A DNA stretch of 64,000 nucleotides from contig JBILKR010000014.1 in the NCBI GenBank assembly GCA_044376575.1, positions 1 to 64,000 on the forward strand, read 5' to 3'. Shown piece by piece: positions 42,951 to 52,109 of the stretch; position 1 is the stretch's first letter; each line of letters starts with the position of its first letter. Source of the stretch: BA4 sp044376575 (GTDB lineage: Bacteria; Bacteroidota; Bacteroidia; CAIKAF01). Under the pieces are notes generated by a model that worked only from the letters and a program-made list of their open reading frames with translations, did not search any database and was not told where the DNA came from. The translations under genes and the position numbers were made by a program.

Positions 42951-42982
42951 TTGCATTATGAGGTTATAGCATCGTAGCTTTG
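42951..42982 (+). promoter_or_regulatory. Promoter of hsp20 gene
   Basis: TTG at 42951-42953 and TAGCTTTG at 42975-42982, spacer 21. The ATG is at 43022. Confidence 0.6.
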
Positions 42983-43021
42983 TGCTGTTAATTTATTTGT
43001 AAAACCCTAAAATTAAATTTT

Positions 43022-43459
43022 ATGACATTGTTAAAAAGCAGCGCATTGATTCCGTCAGTATTGAGAAATACATTACTTGATGATTGGTTCAAAAATGATA
43101 CATTTTTGGATAATGATTTCTTTAGTAAAGACTGGACGCCGGCCGTAAACATTATTGAAAAAAATAACGAATACGAAGTGGAAATGGTATTGCCGGGCAT
43201 GAACAAAGAGGATATTCAGGTACATGCAGAGAATGGAATTTTGCAGGTGAAGGGAGAATCAAAATCTGAAAAAGAAGAAAAAGACCGCCGTTACACGAGA
43301 AGGGAGTTTTCGCATTCATCTTTTGAGCGATCGTTCAGATTGCCTGAAAATGCAGATGAAGATGATATTAAAGCCAGTTATCATTCAGGTATTCTTCGTT
43401 TGGAAATTAAGAAAACACATGTAGCCAAACTCAGTAAAAAAGACATTTCCATTAGTTAG
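43022..43459 (+). CDS. Hsp20/alpha-crystallin small heat-shock protein
   Basis: 145-residue holdase. The alpha-crystallin domain runs from TPAVNIIEKNNEYEVEMVLPGMNKEDI to the signature GILRLEIKK, with the usual GILQVKGESKSEKEEKDRRYTRREF strand-loop region. The C-terminus ISIS provides an I-x-I type anchor. It lies directly after groESL, but between a terminator and its own promoter, so the heat-shock genes are clustered yet separately transcribed. Confidence 0.94.
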   Translation: MTLLKSSALIPSVLRNTLLDDWFKNDTFLDNDFFSKDWTPAVNIIEKNNEYEVEMVLPGMNKEDIQVHAENGILQVKGESKSEKEEKDRRYTRREFSHSSFERSFRLPENADEDDIKASYHSGILRLEIKKTHVAKLSKKDISIS

Positions 43460-43481
43460 TTTTTCATTTCACTTAATCAAG

Positions 43482-43519
43482 CACAAAAGGGAGTATCTAT
43501 TACTCTCTTTTGTGTTTTT
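43482..43519 (+). terminator. Rho-independent terminator after hsp20
   Basis: CACAAAAGGGAGTA and TACTCTCTTTTGTG pair over 14 bases with one G-T wobble, then TTTTT. Confidence 0.85.
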
Positions 43520-43602
43520 AACGAAATGCGGTTAATAAGATCATGTGATATAAAATGTTACTTCATTGAATGCGTTATACATTTACAACAGAATGTATTT
43601 GT

Positions 43603-44874
43603 ATGAGGCTTTTACTTGTTTGTTTATTTAGTATAATGCTTGTGAATCCTTTGATTGCACAATCAAAGAAAAATCTTCAGGAGAAAAAAAATAAACTCCA
43701 GAATGATATCAATTACACCAATAAACTCTTAAAAGATACGCAGAAGCAGGCTAAAAGTTCGTTGAATCAGATTGAAAAACTACAGAAGAATATCGAAACA
43801 CGTGTTGAACTAATCAATACTTTTCAGAGTGAAATTGAATTGTTAAATAAAGATATCATTGCATATAAAGTTGAAATTGAAAAGAAAAATAAAGTGCTGT
43901 CTCAGTTGAAAGAACAATATGCAGAAATGGCTTTTAATGCATGGCTGAAAAGAAATACTTTTGATAAAATCATGTATGTTTTTTCTGCAAAAAATTTTAA
44001 TCAGGGATTGCGAAGACTTCAGTATTTCTCACAAATCAGTGATATCAGGAAACAACGCCTCAATGAAATTAAAATATTAAATGAGAAATTACGATTAAAA
44101 GTGAATGAACTCAATGGGTTTAAACAGGAGAAAACAGTTTCGCTTAATGAACAAACTGTACAAGCTAAAAAATTGGAAAATGATAAAAAGGAAAAAGAAC
44201 AGTTGGTTTCAAAATTAAAGACTAAAGAGAAGGGCTTAAAGGAGAAAATAAAGAAAAAAGAAAAAGAAAAAATCGCTCTTGAAGCGAAGATTAAGGCCAT
44301 CATTGAAAAGGAAATTCGTGAATTAGAGTTGAAAAAAGCCAAAGAGAAAGCGAAGACTACATTCACCACTACCACTACAACAACGAGTTCTGAAAAATCA
44401 GGAACCACATCATCTAAAACTACAACACCTGCTGTTAAAGAAACACCCAGTGGAAATGTAACTGCAAGTGGATTTTCATCGAATAAAGGCTTACTTCCCT
44501 GGCCGGTGGAAAAAGGTGTAATTACAGGAAAATTTGGTGTTCAGCCTCATCCTGTATTGTCCAGTATTGAAATTAAAAATGATGGGATTGATATCACCAC
44601 TGATCGTGGTTCATCTGTTCGCTCCGTGTACAAAGGTGAAGTAACCGGAGTATTTAAAGTGGATGGTTACGAAAATGTTGTGATTATCAGACATGGTGAA
44701 TACCTCACAGTGTATAGTAATCTATCTTCGGTATCGGTTTCAAAAGGAATGTCAGTGAATGCGAAACAAAAAATAGGTACAGTGGCTACTGATGATGAAG
44801 GAAAAACCTGCTTGAATTTTCAGGTTCGATTGGGAAGTGCGGTTCAAAATCCGATGTCTTGGTTGAGCAGATAA
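43603..44874 (+). CDS. EnvC-like murein hydrolase activator with degenerate LytM (M23) domain
   Basis: About 423 residues: signal peptide (MRLLLVCLFSIMLV..IAQ), a long coiled coil (about residues 25-250, Lys/Glu-rich), a Thr/Ser-rich linker and a C-terminal LytM domain of about 115 residues (GVQPHPVLSSIEIKNDGIDI to MSWLSR). The metal-binding positions of active M23 peptidases are altered: Asn before GIDI where His is expected, YSNLSS for Y-x-HL, and LNFQ for LHFE. It is therefore probably a non-catalytic activator of amidases at the septum, like E. coli EnvC. An upstream in-frame ATG at 43570 would spoil the signal peptide. Confidence 0.87.
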   Translation: MRLLLVCLFSIMLVNPLIAQSKKNLQEKKNKLQNDINYTNKLLKDTQKQAKSSLNQIEKLQKNIETRVELINTFQSEIELLNKDIIAYKVEIEKKNKVLSQLKEQYAEMAFNAWLKRNTFDKIMYVFSAKNFNQGLRRLQYFSQISDIRKQRLNEIKILNEKLRLKVNELNGFKQEKTVSLNEQTVQAKKLENDKKEKEQLVSKLKTKEKGLKEKIKKKEKEKIALEAKIKAIIEKEIRELELKKAKEKAKTTFTTTTTTTSSEKSGTTSSKTTTPAVKETPSGNVTASGFSSNKGLLPWPVEKGVITGKFGVQPHPVLSSIEIKNDGIDITTDRGSSVRSVYKGEVTGVFKVDGYENVVIIRHGEYLTVYSNLSSVSVSKGMSVNAKQKIGTVATDDEGKTCLNFQVRLGSAVQNPMSWLSR

Positions 44875-44906
44875 ATTTCTTTTGAATAGTATTGTATTTA
44901 AATACA

Positions 44907-46478
44907 ATGAATAAAATGTCAAATAAATACTTCTCAATAATCAATGACTTTAAGTTGAACTGGAAATCAGATATGGTTTCAGGTTTTCTTGTTTTTTTAA
45001 TTGCACTTCCATTATGTCTTGGTATTTCTATGGCCAGCGGATTCCCACCTGTTGCCGGAATTTTTACTGCGATCATAGGAGGGGCTTTGGTAAGTTTTTT
45101 AGGAGGATCACAATTGACCATAAAAGGTCCTGCTGCCGGATTAATTGTAATTGCAGTTGGTGCGGTTGAAGAGCTTGGGCAAGGAGATCCTATACTTGGA
45201 TATAAATTAGCATTGGCTACGATTGTAGTAGCTGGAATTATTCAATTTTTTTTTGGCGTATTCAAATCTGGAATTCTCAGTGATTTTTTTCCATCTGCAA
45301 CTGTACAAGGAATGCTGGCAGCTATTGGAATAATAATAGTTTCCAAACAAATTCATGTGTTGATGGGTGTGAAACCTGAAGGTAAAGAACCCTTGGAATT
45401 GATTGGTGAAATTCCACATTCATTTGCGCAATTAAATCCTGATATATTAATCATTGGAATCATCAGTTTATTGATTTTGTTTTTAATTCCTGTATTTCCC
45501 ATCAAAGCTGTTCGTAAAGTTCCCGCACCATTATTGGTGATTTTAGTTGCTATTCCATTAGGTATGTATTTTGATCTTGATCATGAACATACTTACTTTT
45601 TTTTAGATCAAGAATATATTCTAGGTCCTAAATTTTTAGTGACACTTCCGGATAATATTTTTTCTGCAGTTACTTTTCCTGACTTTTCAAAAGTGTTTAC
45701 TATTACTTCCATTAAGTATATTATGATGTTTGCGCTGGTGGGTAGCCTTGAGTCTTTGATTAGTACTAAAGCTGTAGATACACTTGATCCTTACAAAAGA
45801 AAATCAAACATGAATAAAGATTTGGTAGGTGTTGGCATTGGAAATACACTGGCAGGTTTGATTGGTGGCTTGCCCATGATTTCAGAAATTGTAAGAAGTT
45901 CTGCAAACATCAACAATGGTGCAAAAACGATCTGGTCTAATTTTTTTCACGGAATATTTCTCTTCATTTTTGTGGTGTTCTTCCCGTGGTTAATACATAA
46001 AATTCCTTTAGCTGCATTGGCTGCAATGCTAATATATACAGGGTTTAGACTTGCTTCTCCTAAAGAGTTTTATAAAACCTATAAAATAGGGTGGGAGCAG
46101 TTATTCATTTTTTTAATTACCATCATTGTTACGCTCGCTACTGATTTATTACTGGGAATTGCTGTTGGTATAATAACAAAAATGATTATGCATGTGATGA
46201 ATGGTTTACCTGTTAAATATATTTTTAAACCATTATTTACTGTTACACAAAACGATAATTTATATACAGTTGATGTGTTTCACTCAGCGGTATTTAGTAA
46301 TTATATTAAATTGAAAAGATCACTTGATCAATTGCCAAGAAAACAAACCATTGTGATTGATTTCTCTGAAACTAAAATGGTAGATCATACAGTGATGGAA
46401 AATCTGAAACATTACCAGAATGAATATCAAAATGAGGGTGGAAATTTTGAATTGAGAGGATTAGGTAAATATGATTAA
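44907..46478 (+). CDS. SulP-family anion transporter with short STAS domain
   Basis: About 523 residues: a transmembrane domain of some 12-14 helices with the SulP signatures IALPLCLGISMASGFPPVAGIFTAIIGG and GGSQLTIKGPAAGLIV, MFALVGSLESLISTKAVD and LAGLIGGLPMISEIVRSS. A C-terminal STAS domain (TIVIDFSETKMVDHTVMENL) ends soon after its core. SulP members move sulfate, bicarbonate or other anions; no carbonic anhydrase or sulfate gene is adjacent. The open frame begins at a TTG, but the ATG at 44907 is the better start. Confidence 0.87.
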   Translation: MNKMSNKYFSIINDFKLNWKSDMVSGFLVFLIALPLCLGISMASGFPPVAGIFTAIIGGALVSFLGGSQLTIKGPAAGLIVIAVGAVEELGQGDPILGYKLALATIVVAGIIQFFFGVFKSGILSDFFPSATVQGMLAAIGIIIVSKQIHVLMGVKPEGKEPLELIGEIPHSFAQLNPDILIIGIISLLILFLIPVFPIKAVRKVPAPLLVILVAIPLGMYFDLDHEHTYFFLDQEYILGPKFLVTLPDNIFSAVTFPDFSKVFTITSIKYIMMFALVGSLESLISTKAVDTLDPYKRKSNMNKDLVGVGIGNTLAGLIGGLPMISEIVRSSANINNGAKTIWSNFFHGIFLFIFVVFFPWLIHKIPLAALAAMLIYTGFRLASPKEFYKTYKIGWEQLFIFLITIIVTLATDLLLGIAVGIITKMIMHVMNGLPVKYIFKPLFTVTQNDNLYTVDVFHSAVFSNYIKLKRSLDQLPRKQTIVIDFSETKMVDHTVMENLKHYQNEYQNEGGNFELRGLGKYD

Positions 46479-46571
46479 TTAAAATAGTAGATATTTTATA
46501 TCAAATTCTGTTGATTTTTGTTTTACTCAATTCAGTATTTCAACTTACAAATTGCTATTTAATTTATGGAA

Positions 46572-48056
46572 TTAATACTCATAAGCACCTAAGTCAGGAG
46601 CTCCAGTCCATAGACGATTTGAGCCTTTCAAATCAAAAAACAATTGATTGTTATGCAGGGTAACGTAACTTGCTTTTCCTTTATTGATGGCAGCAGAACC
46701 CACTTTTAAACGAAAGTCCTGCAAGAAAGTATCTTCAAATTTAGGATCAGCATTTTTAATAATTTCTTTGAAACGATTTGTGTCCGAAGTGGATTCATCT
46801 GGATCGATACGAAGTAAACAATGATCAAATCTAAAATCAAGTGACGTTGTGTTCACCTGATCCCATCCAATTTCATTTTGTGTACTTCCGTAAATAATCG
46901 AATTATAAAATTTTGCATTGAGTGGTTGTGATAGGGTGGCTCCATCACTCGGACGAACATAAAAATTATTCATAAACAGGGTAGGGTAATTCCGTATGCT
47001 GTTGCTCCAGTAATTTACCAGCGTGGAGTGGTAAAATTCAATGTTGCCACCATAAGCAAAAACTGCTGAATACTGTCCGCAATTATTTACGAGAGTATTG
47101 TATCCCCTGATGTTCATGTTGTTTGTATAAATCCCCAACCCACTCATGTTTTGAATAATCACATTTTCTAACGTCACCTGATTGGGTGTACCGGGGTTTC
47201 CGCTGATGGCTTCCAGATTGTCACACTGTAATCCGATGTATCCATTTTTGATGATGGCATTACGAATAATGTTATTAGTGCTACCTTCATTAATCAGGAT
47301 TCTATCCCACTGTCCGGCCTGATCCTGAAAAGCATACTGTAATCTTGTTCCCTGAAATGTGACCGGTTGTTCTCTTTCGCCCAATACCTGCAGCGTTCCG
47401 TCTTTATACACCCATAAGGCACCATTATTGAAAAAGTGTACACGCACGCCTGGTTCAATTTTGAGTTCACAGTCAGAATCCACCACTGCCCATCCTACAA
47501 TCACATACGGCTTATCATTTTTCCAAACTTCATTACAAGGTATAATAGAGTAGGGGAGTCCGGAGTTCGACAAAGTATCTGTTGGATAGAAATAATGTGC
47601 ATCTTGTCCGAAGGCAATCAACTCTGCTTTTTTTGTTTTTCCATTCATTTCAATCATGAGGCTGTCTTCATGAATCAACGGTGCATTGCTGTTGTTCGGA
47701 TCTAAAGTAACTTCAATAAAAACATAGACACTGTCGTTGGCATCAATTTCAATATCACTTACCGAATTGTTTGCATCACCGGGCCATCCGTTCACGTTGA
47801 TACGATACACGGAGTTACTTCCTGTTCCAAGATACACATTGTCAATAGAAACTGCTTGTGGTCCGTTGTTTCTGATTTTTACCACTTCAGTATGCGATCC
47901 CATTTGTGTAAATACGGTATCAAAAATGACGGTATCTCTTGAAAAAGTAATTTGATCAATCGGTCCGTTAGGTCCTGTCTGATCACATGATTGTATCATC
48001 AAACCGGTAAAGGCGATAAAAAAAATAACGGGTATCCGTAGCAATCGATGCATCAT
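46572..48056 (-). CDS. Lipoprotein with right-handed parallel beta-helix
   Basis: About 494 residues. The signal peptide with lipobox MIQSC follows the ATGs ending at 48056/48053. The frame is open to 48200, but that extension overlaps the sigma-54 activator gene and is not signal-like, so it is rejected. An Ig-like N-terminal domain (ITFSRDTVIFDTVFTQMG, VVKIRNNGPQAVSI) is followed by short parallel beta-helix coils (IEPGVRVHFFNNGALWVYKDGTLQV, IIRNAIIKNGYIGLQ, ATLSQPLNAKFYNSII). This resembles polysaccharide-binding or -cleaving surface proteins, but no catalytic motif is evident. Probably outer-membrane. Confidence 0.8.
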   Translation of the reverse strand: MMHRLLRIPVIFFIAFTGLMIQSCDQTGPNGPIDQITFSRDTVIFDTVFTQMGSHTEVVKIRNNGPQAVSIDNVYLGTGSNSVYRINVNGWPGDANNSVSDIEIDANDSVYVFIEVTLDPNNSNAPLIHEDSLMIEMNGKTKKAELIAFGQDAHYFYPTDTLSNSGLPYSIIPCNEVWKNDKPYVIVGWAVVDSDCELKIEPGVRVHFFNNGALWVYKDGTLQVLGEREQPVTFQGTRLQYAFQDQAGQWDRILINEGSTNNIIRNAIIKNGYIGLQCDNLEAISGNPGTPNQVTLENVIIQNMSGLGIYTNNMNIRGYNTLVNNCGQYSAVFAYGGNIEFYHSTLVNYWSNSIRNYPTLFMNNFYVRPSDGATLSQPLNAKFYNSIIYGSTQNEIGWDQVNTTSLDFRFDHCLLRIDPDESTSDTNRFKEIIKNADPKFEDTFLQDFRLKVGSAAINKGKASYVTLHNNQLFFDLKGSNRLWTGAPDLGAYEY

Positions 48057-48090
48057 CTCTTCAAAGGTAATGAAATCTGTTAACGTCAGA

Positions 48091-49320
48091 TTATCGAATA
48101 TTGTATTCTTTGATTTTTCTGTAGAGTGTTCGTTCCGAAATACCAAGTTCCTTGGCTGCACTTTTTCTTTTTCCGCGGTGCTTGCTGAGTGCTTTTTCAA
48201 TCAGTTCTTTTTCTCGGTCTTCCAGTGATAGCGACTCCTCAATTAATGCATGGGGCAGTTGTTCTTTAATCACAGAAGGTGTATGAATTATCATACTGTG
48301 GTCATCCAGATTTTGTGTGGCGGGTACTGCAGGATATTCTTCATACAATCGCTGAATAATCTGTGCGTTGCTTTCATTCACAGGCATTTCACCACCCGAT
48401 TGCAACATGGCCATCACCAGTTTTTTCAGGTCCACCATGTCTTTTTTCATGTCAAACAAAAACTTGTAGATCAATTCACGATCGCTGATGGATTCTTCAC
48501 TGCCACCTCCTGATAGTGCAGGAATATTGGCTCCGGCATATTCATCCGGTAAATAATTTTCTAAGGTGTCAACACTAATGTCTCTGTCTTTTTCGAGAAT
48601 AGATATTTGTTCAGTAATATTTTTAAGTTGACGAATATTACCCGGCCAGCGATATTTTTTTAATAATAGTTTCGCATCATCTTCAAGACGAATGGCAGGC
48701 ATTCTGTATTTTTCTGCAAAGTCCTGTGAAAATTTTCTGAAGATCATTTCAATGTCATCTCTTCTTTCGCGCAGAGAAGGAATGTGTATGGGCACGGTGT
48801 TCAATCGATAATATAAATCTTCCCTGAACTTCCCTTTATTGATGAGTTCCAACATATTTAGGTTGGTGGCGGCTACAACGCGTACGTCTGTTTTTTGCAC
48901 TTTGGATGAACCCACTCGAATGTACTCTCCTGTTTCTAATACACGCAATAATCGCACTTGTGTAGGCAAAGGTAAATCTGCTACTTCATCCAAAAAAATA
49001 GTTCCTCCGTTCACTACTTCAAAATATCCTTTCCGTGCTTCATTCGCTCCGGTAAATGCTCCTTTTTCGTGTCCGAACAATTCAGAATCAATGGTGCCTT
49101 CAGGAATTGCCCCACAATTCACTGCAATGAATGAGCCGTGTTTACGACTGCTCAACTGATGAATTATTTTTGAAAAAACTTCTTTTCCAACACCACTTTC
49201 ACCGGTAATCAATACAGTAAGATTGGTTGTAGCTACCTGCTGTGCAATATCAATCGCCCTGTCTAACAAAGGCGATCCTCCAATAATTCCAAACCTGTTT
49301 TTTATTTCCTGAATTGTCAT
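48091..49320 (-). CDS. Sigma-54-dependent transcriptional activator without receiver domain
   Basis: 409 residues. An AAA+ sigma-54 interaction domain starts almost at once: Walker A GESGVGKEVFS near residue 40, the sigma-54-contacting GAFTGA, Walker B GGTIFLDEVADLP, and the arginine-finger region with WPGNIRQLKN. A linker (about 250-360) precedes a Fis-type HTH at the C-terminus (KRKSAAKELGISERTLYRKI). There is no N-terminal REC, GAF or PAS domain, so activity is not controlled by phosphorelay in cis. It follows miaB by 41 bases, a pairing I recall as conserved in the phylum. Confidence 0.9.
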   Translation of the reverse strand: MTIQEIKNRFGIIGGSPLLDRAIDIAQQVATTNLTVLITGESGVGKEVFSKIIHQLSSRKHGSFIAVNCGAIPEGTIDSELFGHEKGAFTGANEARKGYFEVVNGGTIFLDEVADLPLPTQVRLLRVLETGEYIRVGSSKVQKTDVRVVAATNLNMLELINKGKFREDLYYRLNTVPIHIPSLRERRDDIEMIFRKFSQDFAEKYRMPAIRLEDDAKLLLKKYRWPGNIRQLKNITEQISILEKDRDISVDTLENYLPDEYAGANIPALSGGGSEESISDRELIYKFLFDMKKDMVDLKKLVMAMLQSGGEMPVNESNAQIIQRLYEEYPAVPATQNLDDHSMIIHTPSVIKEQLPHALIEESLSLEDREKELIEKALSKHRGKRKSAAKELGISERTLYRKIKEYNIR

Positions 49321-49361
49321 AAATAATAGTCTGTGTAATTAGGTGAATGTTTACAAGTAAA

Positions 49362-50810
49362 TTAGGAAGCCACAATGGTTCCCAATAGAGTTGCTGAAGT
49401 GCAGGCATGTACTTTCACCATCACATATTCACCTGATTTGGCTTGTTCTTTTGGGAATACAATCACTTTGTTCTGACTGTTTCTTCCATATAATTCCTGA
49501 TCACTTTTTTTCGAAACACCCTCAACCAGTACTTCAAAGGTTTTACCCATGTCTTGCTGATTACTCGCTAACGACAATGAAGTCTGCAACTGAATAATTT
49601 CCTGTAATCTTTTACTCTTCATCTCTTCGGGAACATCGTCTTTATATTTGCGCTGTGCCAGTGTATTCGGACGTTCTGAATAATTAAACATGTAGGCATA
49701 ATCAAAACCTACTTCCTTCATCAGGCTAATAGTATCCTGATGCTCGGCATCAGTTTCACCACAAAATCCGGTGATGATATCAGTAGATATTGCACAATCA
49801 GGCATATATTTTTTAATTGCGTGAATGCGATCCATGTATTGTTCGCGCGAATAGCCTCTGTTCATTCTATCTAATACATCAGTATTACCTGACTGTACGG
49901 GAAGGTGAATGTATTTACAAATGTTGGGATGTTTGGCCATTACCTGTAATACCTCATCGGTCATATCTTTGGGATTACTCGTAGTATATCGTACACGCAA
50001 CGCAGTATCAATCGATGCTACGCTATCAAGCAATTGAGCAAAGTTAACGCTGTTATTTTTTTCTTCTTCAGTCAGATTTTTCCATTCTTTTTTTGCGCCA
50101 CCACCAAACCAGATATATGAGTCCACGTTTTGTCCTAACAAGGTTACCTCCTTATATCCTGCATTGAATAAATCTTTGGCTTCCTGCAGTATGGTTTCAG
50201 GATTTCGGCTACGTTCACGACCGCGTGTAAAGGGTACTACACAGAAGGAACACATATTATCGCATCCGCGCATGATGGAAATAAATGCAGAGATACCATT
50301 TCCTCCCAATCGCACCGGATTGATGTCGGCATACGTTTCTTCGAGCGATAAAATAACGTTCACTGTTTTTTCACCATCTTCAACACGGCTTACCAGTTCA
50401 GGAAGTGAACGGTAGGCATCTGGACCCACCACTACATCTACTAATTTTTCTTCTTCCAGAAATTTTTCTTTCAGTCGCTCAGCCATACATCCCAGTACAC
50501 CTACAACTAAATCTGGTTTGTGTTTTTTCAGGGATTTGAATTCTGTTAAACGTTTGCGAACACGTTGTTCTGCATTCTCACGAATTGCACAGGTATTGAT
50601 GAGCACCACATCGCTTTCATAAATGTTGGGTGTAGTGTGATAACCATTTTCATGCATGATGGAAGCCACAATTTCGCTGTCGCTGAAATTCATCTGGCAA
50701 CCATAACTTTCAATAAAAACCTTCTTTCCGGTTTCCCCTCCGGTAGATGCAATCACCGTGGGTTTTCCCTGGTTCTCTTCAATTATTTCTTTCTTTTCTA
50801 TACGAAACAT
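49362..50810 (-). CDS. miaB: tRNA-2-methylthio-N6-dimethylallyladenosine synthase
   Basis: 482-residue radical-SAM methylthiotransferase converting i6A37 to ms2i6A37. The N-terminal UPF0004 domain carries the three cluster cysteines in ESYGCQMNFSDSE, LINTCAIRENAEQR and GVLGCMAERLK. The radical-SAM CxxxCxxC is MRGCDNMCSFCVVPFTRGRE. The C-terminal TRAM domain begins about residue 415 (FEVLVEGVSKKSDQELYGR). The about 25-residue N-terminal extension is non-conserved. A promoter is seen just upstream. Confidence 0.95.
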   Translation of the reverse strand: MFRIEKKEIIEENQGKPTVIASTGGETGKKVFIESYGCQMNFSDSEIVASIMHENGYHTTPNIYESDVVLINTCAIRENAEQRVRKRLTEFKSLKKHKPDLVVGVLGCMAERLKEKFLEEEKLVDVVVGPDAYRSLPELVSRVEDGEKTVNVILSLEETYADINPVRLGGNGISAFISIMRGCDNMCSFCVVPFTRGRERSRNPETILQEAKDLFNAGYKEVTLLGQNVDSYIWFGGGAKKEWKNLTEEEKNNSVNFAQLLDSVASIDTALRVRYTTSNPKDMTDEVLQVMAKHPNICKYIHLPVQSGNTDVLDRMNRGYSREQYMDRIHAIKKYMPDCAISTDIITGFCGETDAEHQDTISLMKEVGFDYAYMFNYSERPNTLAQRKYKDDVPEEMKSKRLQEIIQLQTSLSLASNQQDMGKTFEVLVEGVSKKSDQELYGRNSQNKVIVFPKEQAKSGEYVMVKVHACTSATLLGTIVAS

Positions 50811-50830
50811 ACGACCTCTATTACAGATCG

Positions 50831-50861
50831 TAAAAATACGTATAATTTCAAAAATGACAAA
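50831..50861 (-). promoter_or_regulatory. Promoter of miaB-sigma54 activator operon
   Basis: Minus strand: TTTG (50861-50858), a 19-base spacer and TATTTTTA (50838-50831), one base from TAnnTTTG. Confidence 0.5.
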
Positions 50862-50904
50862 TTGTCAGCCTTGAAAAAGCCTGTGGTTATTGAATTTTAA
50901 CAGT

Positions 50905-51501
50905 TTATCGGAGTTTTTCCAGTAGTTGCTGAATTTCAAGCTGTAAAGCAGTGGTTTTGTTTTGGGCATACCAGGCATGAATTTTCTCAGCCAGGGCATG
51001 ATGATCTGTGATTCCGTCTGCCTTAAGCTGTTGAACAAGTGTTTGAGCTTCTGCCGGACGTGGTCCCCAGGTAAACAACTCTTCCATGGTTAGTGTATCG
51101 AGGCAAATTAATTTAGGAATGGAACGTCCTCCGTTGGTAAGGTATTGATCCATGATGTCTAGATTTTCATCGCGAAGTAAAAGGCGAAGTTGTATGCGTG
51201 GTTGTTGTTGTGCAATGGTATGTAATACGGGTACATTTTGTGCCGCATCCCCACACCAGCCTTCGGTAAGCACAACCCAGGTGAGGTCGCGTTGAAGTTG
51301 TTGCAGTGTTGTTATAAGTTCTGTGGAGAGTTGTACTGTTTTATCCAGGCGGTTCATGCGGTGAATATTCAACTTCGCATATTCTGTTAATTCTTCACTT
51401 TGATTGGGTCCTGTAGTTTTATTTTCCAGCATCAGCTGGTCAATCATTGCACGATATGCTGTATAAGTGATTGATTTTTGAAGATGAGCGTTTGTTATCA
51501 T
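50905..51501 (-). CDS. Thioredoxin-fold protein with WCGD site
   Basis: 198 residues, cytoplasmic. A thioredoxin-like core is recognisable from WVVLTEGWCGDAAQNVPVLHTIA at about residues 75-97 and GGRSIPKLICLDT with the cis-Pro. The active-site region has only one cysteine (W-C-G-D), so a classical CxxC disulfide exchange is not possible. This variant is a recognised family in Bacteroidota; its function is unknown to me. Confidence 0.8.
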   Translation of the reverse strand: MITNAHLQKSITYTAYRAMIDQLMLENKTTGPNQSEELTEYAKLNIHRMNRLDKTVQLSTELITTLQQLQRDLTWVVLTEGWCGDAAQNVPVLHTIAQQQPRIQLRLLLRDENLDIMDQYLTNGGRSIPKLICLDTLTMEELFTWGPRPAEAQTLVQQLKADGITDHHALAEKIHAWYAQNKTTALQLEIQQLLEKLR

Positions 51502-51573
51502 TCGGCAAATATATGATGTGTAAGCTTTTTAAATTCAATTTGTCGGTATATTTTTGATACGACTCATTCGCAC

Positions 51574-52062
51574 ATGGTAACCGATTTGAAATTCATACAA
51601 GCAGAAGCCAAAGAAAAATCTGAAGAAAATGAAAAGTTCAGAAAATCGCTGTTGCGCATACCCGTGCAATATATAGACGATGTATTACATCCCATTGCAG
51701 CGAAGTTTACAGATCAAATCGATTGTACGAAATGTGGTAATTGCTGTAAGGAACTTGAACCGGAAATTAGTAACGATGAAATTAAAAATCTGGAACTATT
51801 GGCTTTGCAAAAAGGAAAAGATTGGAATGAAGAAGTTGTAAAGGATGAGGCCAATGATCTCTGTTTTATGAAAGCCAAACCTTGTATTTTTTTAGAAGAA
51901 AAAATCTGTACAATATATGCCCAGCGTCCTTCATCTTGTGCCGACTATCCACATCTGCATCATCCCAGAGTGAAATACAGAATGAAGCGTATTCTCGACC
52001 AGTATGGGGTTTGTCCAATTGTATATAATACAGTTGAAGAGTTGAAATTATTTATTAGTTAA
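51574..52062 (+). CDS. YkgJ-type cysteine-cluster protein
   Basis: 162 residues with the CxxCxxCC motif in IDCTKCGNCCKELEPEIS and later cysteines in KPCIFLEEKICTIYAQRPSSCADYP. These eight or so cysteines probably bind zinc or an Fe-S cluster. The function of this family is unclear. A possible -7 element TATTTTTG lies at 51549-51556, shared with the divergent gene region. Confidence 0.85.
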   Translation: MVTDLKFIQAEAKEKSEENEKFRKSLLRIPVQYIDDVLHPIAAKFTDQIDCTKCGNCCKELEPEISNDEIKNLELLALQKGKDWNEEVVKDEANDLCFMKAKPCIFLEEKICTIYAQRPSSCADYPHLHHPRVKYRMKRILDQYGVCPIVYNTVEELKLFIS

Positions 52063-52109
52063 ATTGAATATATTATACTCCATCAATTTCTTGTATCTTG
52101 CTCTCTGCT

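Noticed and set aside
46479..46571. Terminator between SulP and the beta-helix lipoprotein
   Set aside because: No stem with a T tract was found in this AT-rich gap.
48057..48200. N-terminal extension of the beta-helix lipoprotein
   Set aside because: It overlaps the sigma-54 activator coding region and hides a clean lipoprotein signal that starts at 48056.
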